DNA of 64,000 nt from Mastigias papua. Taxonomy: Eukaryota; Cnidaria; Scyphozoa; Rhizostomeae; Mastigiidae. The translations under genes and the position numbers were made by a program. The stretch covers positions 13,745,313-13,809,312 of the forward strand of contig OZ025276.1 of assembly GCA_964019165.1 (NCBI GenBank), in the 5' to 3' direction. This document shows, piece by piece, positions 48,347 to 64,000 of this stretch (the stretch's first letter is position 1; each line of letters begins with the position of its first letter). The notes beneath the pieces were generated by a model. It saw only the letters and a program-made list of their open reading frames with translations, had not been told where the DNA came from and did no database searches.

Positions 48347-49919
48347 TTTTTGATAGCATGCTTTGTCTTTTAACGAAATAAGGAGGCACTACAACGCTCA
48401 ACATAAGCTAGTTTATCGGTAAGGTGTCATATATAATTTAGAAAGTTGTCAAAATGTTCATTAGTAGTTTTCCGTTATTCTTAACGCTTTTGTTATAATG
48501 GAGAATTTGGCTTCTTTTCTCTAAGCTTCAATGAGAATAATTTGCTCTAGCGCTTACAGCCCACCATTTATATAACAAGATCAGTAAAATTCCTCTCATA
48601 ATAGATGTTGAGTTTAGAAAGGTGAAGAAAAATAGAATAAGATAGAAGGCTAAAGGTTGGGCAGTTTGATATATCTAGCTAATACCAACATGTATAGATT
48701 TGACAGTTGCAACTGTCCAATATTTTCTGACAGCTCATGTAGGATGAACTTTTTTACAACTATGTGTGACGCAGAAGTTTTTTAGTCTTCCTTTTCTCAA
48801 TCAACAATAGAACTTTGTTATTTTGATAATGACTTACTTTTTTAATCGTATCCAAGTATTGATGTTTGCTAACTTGTTAGCAGAAACATTTTTATTGCTT
48901 TTAGCCTTCTCTATGGTACTTTGCAATTATTATGAAACTGGGCATAGAAAGTTACCGTCTTTGCGGATCGTATTATCTTCTTTCTTCTATACGACATGGG
49001 TAAGGAGAGACAATATCGTGACATCCATTGTGAGAATGAAAATTGTTAGTTGATCCAGGATTGAAGATAATATGATGATTTCTGAAAAATCAGTTTGCAG
49101 ATATTTCATTGGGTTTTGAGATAAGAGAATGACAATTGTTAAATTGGCTGCAGGAATGAAGCTACCTGGGGGCACGGGAGACATGGCCTACCCAACTTAA
49201 GGACGTTGCCTTTCTCTACTCGTTCAACAATTTTACTTAAAATAAAAATAAAAATATGATATTGCACAGAATTTAGAAGAAGTATAACAGCCGACTTATT
49301 CATCCACTAATGGCGAATGCATTTGTGGTTATTTTCGGACCAGTTACCCCATTCCGTAATTATTTTTAAAACCATTCATAAATGTCCTAATGGAAAATCG
49401 TAGGAGTTTTTTCTTATTGTCTCTTCCCAGTTGATATGCCCGAAGCTTTCGAATCTCTAGTTGAATGCTTGGTAATTTCTTGCAATCATGTACCGCGATC
49501 AAAGACGTAGCGACCGGGAGTGTGTGGGGGCTGCCATGCCCCCAGCGTTATTGAGCATGAAAAGATTTAGGGAAAATTAGGTCATTAAATGAAGAATGGA
49601 AGGCTACACTCACCAGCCAAAGGGTTCTTGCGACACCTCTGACCATGATTCTAGTCCAAAAAGTTGAGGGCCTCTCCGATGACCTGCAATCTTGTTCTCA
49701 GAACCAACGATTACGTGAGTCCCACTTCCAGAATCTATTTTACTGATGATGAAACTCAGAACTCATTTTCGATGGACTGAAAGTACCAATGAACTGTGAA
49801 GCTGACGCTTTTAATTTCTAGAAGAAAAGCTGCCAACATCTATGGCCAGCGATATGACTTCATAGAAGAGATTATGAACATAGAAATTATCAAATGCACT
49901 GCTTCCCTTTCAAAGTAAC

Positions 49920-50467
49920 TACATGTTTTTTTTATAAGCATAGCGTTTATAAGCATATCCAGGCTCAGATAGGACTTTTTTTTAAGCATACGCTAAGCAT
50001 ATTCCCCAGCCTTGGCATTTATACTTTTATAGTGTCGTTTTTAGTTCTGAGGTTTTTGAACCAAACAAAACATTAGAAGGTGTCATAATTCCCAGGAAAA
50101 AAGAATCCAAGAAACGGGTAAACCTCCCTTCTATAATTTCTTTCCCCTGAAGACGAAGAGGGAAATTTAGTTCACTTCATTGACAGCGTTATTGAAAATT
50201 TATAGATTAAAGTACTGTTTATGCTATATTTATATTTAACATATTTAAAATTGTGTTTTTTGCATACAAAATGTTTGAATCAACCAGTTTAAATCTACTG
50301 AATCAACCTTAACCTTGAAACTTTTTCATGTACCATAAAAAGTTAGATCTAACCTTTTTTCTAAAAATAAGCATAATTTAAGCATATTTTAAGCCTGTCT
50401 GAGTTTCCTTCCTAAGCATACCTCAGCCTATTTTAAAAAATTTGCATGCTTATAAAAAAAGCATGTA
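49920..50467. mobile_element. Candidate MITE with inverted ACATGYTTTTTTTATAAGCAT ends
   Basis: The left end reads ACATGTTTTTTTTATAAGCA and the right end, reverse-complemented, ACATGCTTTTTTTATAAGCA. TAAGCATA words recur many times just inside both ends, and CAGGCTCAGATAGGA on the left partly pairs with the right. About 548 bp, no transposase frame. Confidence 0.55.
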
Positions 50468-52504
50468 CAAGCCAACGTGGAGTACATTCGATTGCATTAT
50501 ATATTAATCTTCATCTGATTAGAAAAAATCAAGCCGTTTGGCAGCTGTAATCCATCTGACTGCATTTATGATCTAAGGTATAGATTTGTTGACTGTAATG
50601 TGTAATCCAAAGTCCTGCCAAATTGGCACTTACAGTGTTTCAATAAAAAGTGCTTAATTGCAGCAATTAAAATGTGTCTGGATGAATGGCTTGAATGTTA
50701 AGAATGATAATTGAATTCCATGAGCAGAATATGTTCAAGACTTCAGCATGAAGGAAAGACATCGCCCAATCATTCTCTGCACGAAAGTGATTAGGTAAGT
50801 GGAGGACAGAGGCCAGAAAGGGATAAAAGACAGACCCGTGCCCGGCGAATGGACATCATTATGTATTCTTGATGAATATGCGTAGGAACTAATCATCACT
50901 TTCAAAAGTCAACGGATTTCGGCGAAACCGCCTGTGATTTGAAAATAAACAAACCGTGGGTGGGATTGTCCTTAGTCCAGTTGCACAATCGTCATATTGA
51001 GAAGGGAAACCAGACAAAGTTTACTGTTGGATCGAGTTGGAGGCAACAGGTTGAAAGTGAGGCTTCGAGTTATGACTGTCTTGAGTTGGTTTCCGGAAGA
51101 GAGATTGGAGCTGAGAAATAGGGATTGACAAAATTTAATTGATCTCATGAAAGCATTAGAAACTTGTTTATGATAATGATAGATAACGATTCTTCGATAC
51201 CAATTGTGTGTGTTGAAGCTGACAAAGTTTGAGGTGGATGCCTTCGTTGCAGCAGCCAAAAGACACTTCCGCGCAGACCAGACTTGATTCTAACTGACGG
51301 ACTGATTATTCTAACCGATAAAATTTTGATCAGCCACCCGAACGACATATCTTGTTACCCCAAGAAGTCTTCAGCGTAGCACGATGTAGAGCCTAGATTA
51401 TTGCCGCTATACAAGGTACCTGTTTCAAGCTGCCTAGCTGTTATCTTATCTGAGTGTTAATTAAGTGAATTGCTGCAATGACAACAGCCGACATTTATCG
51501 TATTTTCATAAGAACTATGTTCAGGCCATTGTCATCTTGAAGTATCAAACATACAGGAACAAACTTAAAACCTCGAAATAAGATACGCATGTAAGGAAGT
51601 TTCTTGGCCTTGCGGAGATAGTTGTGATTAGCGTTTTCGTTCCAATCTCGTCTAAGTAGAAATTGGTTAACGAGAATGGCATTGTCACATCTCTATGATA
51701 GACCTCCTGAGATTTACCACAACTTAATGCGGAACTTCCTAGGGTTAAAACTTAGAAGTTAAAGCGATTTGCATTAAATGGTGTTTTATGACAGGTTCTA
51801 CAGGCCTATGGTCTGGAGCTTTCTCTGATCTCGCGGACTGTGTGAGACCTAATTCTCACTGATTTGGCGCAGTTTGATGCCCGTGACTTGAGAGGAAGCT
51901 AGGCCATAGGCCTTGTAGGCAAGAGTGGGTCATTTTTGTTTTCGATATTTGTCATATTGACTCTTATTTTCATGATTTGAGTGAGACTTCTCTCTGAAAT
52001 TAAAACTTCAAAGTTTATAGTTTTGTTGAAAAAGGAATTTTATTCCTTCTGCGTTTGTTATCGTTTCATTTGTAGTTTTGTATATGTGTATGTTTTACTG
52101 TTGTAGCAGACATTCAGTGTTAAGATGTTGTATAGATAAGGAGAAATCTAATACCCAATGAAATACCATTATGGAGTATCATACACCCTCCATTCAATTC
52201 TATCTATGCATGTATGCTGCCCAGTTTTGGGAATCCTCTCTTCAAACTTTCTTTCTTATAGCATGGCCTCTAGGCCATTTGTGGTCTTCATCAAAAGGGC
52301 TCTAAAACTTTGAATTAGCAGTGTTGTCTTGTATGGTATGCATATGCATTGAAGACAGTATGCAAGTTATTTAGTGTATTAACCATATGTCATGTCCTTC
52401 AGTTAGTACCCCATGGTTTTGCTTTTTGTATTATATTATTACTCTTTTTTATATCTTTTAAGATTTATTGACACTATTACTTACTTTGTGTACACCACAC
52501 ACAG

Positions 52505-52654
52505 CACAGACCCTGCCTGGAGCAAACCAAAGGTGGTTGAAAAAAGGAGCTCCTTGAATAATATAAAGGCTCTGTTTAGCACTCCTTCCAAGAATGCATT
52601 CCTACAATCAAGAATTCAGGCGCTCGACGTATCCCGCTCCATGCATAATTTTAG
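52505..52654 (+). other. Exon-like segment A, upstream of myosin IX
   Basis: Open reading of about 50 codons (PAWSKPKVVEKRSSLNN...) bounded by a good acceptor (CACACACAG) and a weak donor (AG|GTGTCT). Its composition is protein-like, unlike the flanks. Its end phase fits segment B at 55064. It may be a 5' exon of an alternative transcript or a chance frame. Confidence 0.25.
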
Positions 52655-55063
52655 GTGTCTTTTAGTTGCTCATGGTTGATCAAGTGCCTTTTTTGAGTAA
52701 GGACTGCAAACAGCAGGAAAGAAACTAAATCATCTAGGCCCCAACTGCATACTGTGCTTACAATGCAACATAGTTATAGCAAACAGGCAAAGTTCATCTC
52801 ACAGTAGATGTTGTTTTTTCATTCTCATTTCTATTTAACATCATGCATGAATATTATTTTGCAAACAAATTCTAAATATCAGTTTGCAAGATATTAGTTA
52901 GGGCCTGTTTAAACTGCTTGATCAGACCGAACACAGCAAGTTGGGAAATTCTATAAGTAGGGTAGTGATGAAATGTATTGTTAGGCCCTTTATTGAAGGC
53001 AAACAGGAATGGTAGATGGGACATGGGTGCCAACTACATGATTTACTTACTATTTTTGAGCAGCTACTTTCTGAAAGGTGTATTTTGCTTTGAGTTGTTT
53101 GCCAAATATGGCATGGTTTTGAATTACGCCTGTTTGAAATAGAATTGAATGTTTTTACCCGTAAGAATGACTAGTGTTTATTCTTTATATTCTGGCTAAA
53201 ATTTTAATTTTTCATTTGTAATCAGTGGCATTTTTAGGCTAATTAATGTTGACTTTCAATGTCCAAATTAGTTTTCAACTATTCAACTACATGGCTGCTG
53301 CATTGTTTTAAGCATAATCCTGTTTTCTTGAAGACATGAGTTTCTCAGGCCATGAGAATATGTTTAGCCTATAGTTCACACCCAAGCATACTTCTCAGTT
53401 TTTAGAAACCTCTAGGTTTCTACCTACTAAGGCACTGAATCTTGGTCATGATAGTTTTGATGTAAATTGTTTATGGAATTGAAAAGATTATACCATCCAG
53501 TGATATTTACAATTATGTCTTTGTATGGATTGTTATTAGTTACAAAACAATTGTGGTTTGTGCAATGACATCTGTGAGATAGTGCATAGGAAAACATAAG
53601 GCTGTTCCTGAATAGATTATTAGTTGATTTCCTGTACAGAGTAAAGTATTTTGCACTTTTGTTCAACTATAGGGAGTAAATGTTGATAGGTGTTTGAGTT
53701 TTTCAGCTAGTTTTCATGTTTTCAAGCATCTACTAGATTTTATTATCATTAGGTAAGGAGTAATAGTTCATTTTCAATAATGACAAAGGTTGTATCTTTT
53801 GATCATAAAATTTGCCACTAAAATCCACCCTCTTTGTTAGATGTAGGTAGTATTCATGACTGCCTAAGATGTTCATATCTTTTTCTGGGCTTGCAGTATT
53901 TGGCTTACTCTTTAATCCCAGGTAAATGCCTCCTCCACTTATTAATTTTTGATAAAAGCCACCTAGGACACCCTTATTCCAGACCCCCCAATTATTACTT
54001 ATCGTTGTTGTGTCTCTAATTTGATTAAGTATTAAGTAACATGAGGATTTGTGCCTTTCATATTGTTTAAAGTTGAAATGAGTTGTGAAACTCATCCATT
54101 GCTATAGTACCTCAAGAAATTTTCCACCCACCCCAGTTATTCCAACCCCCCCCCCACTTATTATGTTTTTAGGAAATTTGTAGTACTGTTCTGAACAGAT
54201 TTAGAATGTCCTGTTGCAAGTGTTTTTAGTTATGTGTTTGCTGGTGAAAGTCTTTTGTAGAATTACGTAGAAATGCAGTGTCATCTTGAACATTTCATAA
54301 GTTGTTTGCCAATCATTGACCATTTGTATTTTAAACAGTGATGTTTCTACTTTGTGCATTGTAGTACACTTGAGGGTTTTCACTAACAATTGGTTGGAAG
54401 TTACCCTTTCCTTCCTTGTAATTCAGCTAGTGTTTTGTGATTTGGTTTTCAGTTGAAATTTCATGTACAGCAATATGTCCTTATAGAAGTGGCTTTATTA
54501 AAATTATCTATGCATTTTCATGAAGGCCCATATCCCATAGAAAATCTGAAAGTACTCACTGGACCACAGCCAAAGCGGGTGTTGGGGGCATGGCTTCCCT
54601 TAGAGTTTTGAAATCTACTTTAGTGTCCCCCGGACAAGTATAGTAGTGCACTCCAATATCTTTTTGCTTCTTTTTCGAATTTGTCAGATTTTGTTGGGTT
54701 GCAAGTAGATTGCCACACAAAACTTTTCATAGGACCATGTAATCATAGTAGCTGTGCTCAGGGTCCTGTGCCCCCCTAACAACTGTGGCCAGGGTCCTGT
54801 GCCTCCCTAACAAAATTCTCCTAGGCATGGGGCTGACTGGAGAGTATTTCTGTTTGTTGTAAAATGAAGAAGAAAAGTGACTAGCATCATATTTGTTATG
54901 ATATAAATTTGAAAAAGAGCAGGATTTATGTTCCAAAAAATTTTCCATATTATCTCATAAGGAAATGTATATATGTTAAGAAAAATCAAATAATTCCAAC
55001 TCTTTCTTTTGTATATTTGCTGATTTTCCACATTTCCTACGCTTTTTTTGCATATTCCCATAG

Positions 55064-55129
55064 ATTTTCGCCCATGCAACGTCAACGGCTAGACAAGAGT
55101 GTATATCGAATACGCATGAAATATTTGAG
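55064..55129 (+). other. Exon-like segment B, upstream of myosin IX
   Basis: Short charged frame (FSPMQRQRLDKSVYRIRMKYL) after a strong acceptor (TTCCCATAG) with a weak donor (GAG|GTCTCT). In phase with segment A. Splicing on to the acceptor at 55298 would meet a stop after about five codons, so it would be an upstream ORF relative to myosin. Confidence 0.25.
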
Positions 55130-55394
55130 GTCTCTTTGTTCAGTTGAAAGCTGATTTCGTAGCAAACCGGCAATGCTTATCTCTAGTGTTAAGGATAATA
55201 CCTTGATCGTTCGAAAACACCATTAACCTAATTTGTTTGTTTCCATCCATCGCGTTCCAAATCGCCAAAAATATCATGCCTTGTAATTTCCTTTCAGATA
55301 TGCCAACAGATAGAGCCACAGCAAAACGCTTTCCTTTTGTGAATACAGGAATCCATTCATTACGGACCAAGAAAACTAAGTTTTTATAAAAAAA

Positions 55395-63421
<8,027 letters not shown>

Positions 63422-64000
63422 GTATGTTATATAGCTTTTGTATTCGCACTATCTTTTTGAGGTGCAGCGATGATAGGAAGAGGGTGTTTTTTGGAATCTC
63501 GACTAGATATTTCTTCAGATTTCAAAAGATATGTTAGTTCATTTTGATTGTACATTGTTCATACTTCTCAAGTGCAACGACGCCGAGAGCTTTTATGGGA
63601 TCCGGAGCTAATGAAAAACGTGGAGCGCTGATGACGTCAATATGACTTTATAAGTCCCCAAAGATTCATGTAATAGCATTTGGGGGTCCCTCTCATGTTC
63701 GAGGCCGGAGTCATCTGCTTCCCTGCTCCCCTCTCGTCGCTCCTAAAAGTTGGTGCAGATGATTAAGTTTTCTGTTTATTGGAGGAGGGAATGGGTGCTA
63801 TATGCGGGCGATAAAGCATCATAAATCCAATTATTCTGTAGGGATGATCGGTTTTTCAAGTAAATTTGTTTAATCTTGAGTTTTCAGATTTTCTTTTGTA
63901 ATCAAAGGAATTCACAAGAATTTATATGGAGCTTACATTCGGAATAAATTTAAGAACCTTTCACTATTAAAGCTAAAGTCACTAAGTAGCTATGGAATTG

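Larger units (their letters stand above)
48203..55394. other. Long stretch with little coding signal
   Basis: Downstream of the MORN-RING gene and upstream of the myosin start. It holds a polyadenylation signal, a candidate MITE and two short exon-like segments (52505, 55064). A possible 5'-UTR acceptor for the myosin transcript (TTTCCTTTCAG) ends at about 55298. Confidence 0.5.

Noticed and set aside
63890..64000. Possible sixth myosin exon after TTTTCAG at 63889
   Set aside because: The phase fits, but the translation after K (FSFVIKGIHKNLYG) does not match the IFAVLSAIL-LGN stretch expected at this place in class IX motors.

Overview
The window is animal nuclear DNA. Genes are split by GT-AG introns, several of them kilobases long. 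The non-coding DNA is AT-rich and full of long (TA)n and (GT)n runs, miniature inverted-repeat elements and snapback repeats. A single-exon rhodopsin-class receptor, a PAN plus fibrinogen/intelectin-like secreted protein of the coral skeletal-matrix type, a PC1/3-like convertase and a class IX myosin together suggest an anthozoan cnidarian. This placement is an inference and was not tested by search.

Layout. 1-2316: no gene seen; a snapback element with a (TA)n tail. 2317-13388 (minus): prohormone convertase, 14 exons, 879 codons, complete catalytic tetrad, with a large insertion inside the P domain. 13389-19939: gene-poor, with a (TA)n(GT)n microsatellite, one copy of a repeat carrying a textbook hammerhead ribozyme fold, and a candidate MITE. 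19940-20995 (plus): intronless class A GPCR. 23908-25031 (plus): two-exon ferritin whose di-iron ferroxidase ligands are largely replaced. 29288-35710 (plus): six-exon secreted PAN / Ser-rich repeat / fibrinogen-intelectin-like protein. 37759-48202 (plus): eight-exon protein with MORN-like repeats, a coiled coil and a C-terminal C3HC4 RING finger. 48203-55394: mostly empty, with one candidate MITE and two exon-like segments. 55395-63421 (plus): first five coding exons of an unconventional myosin IX (RA domain plus the start of the motor), running off the right edge.

All spliced models were built by hand. In the four complete multi-exon genes every exon phase fits and the summed coding length is a multiple of three (2640, 510, 1518 and 2550 nt with stop), which strongly supports the structures. 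The genes are not functionally linked; this is an ordinary eukaryotic gene neighbourhood.

The most unusual content lies in the repeats. Two families carry hammerhead-ribozyme-like cores. Family 1 (14411-14546 minus and 46581-46716 plus) has a full consensus core with a perfect 6-bp stem I in both copies. Family 2 lies beside or between (TA)n runs at the left edge and in myosin intron 3 (59.5-61.7 kb). It has CTGATGA...GAAACG cores with several different but self-complementary stem II sequences, often arranged as head-to-head snapbacks, and one unit is tandemly duplicated. Known Penelope-like elements and retrozymes carry hammerhead motifs, so these are probably related non-autonomous elements. 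No reverse transcriptase was seen.
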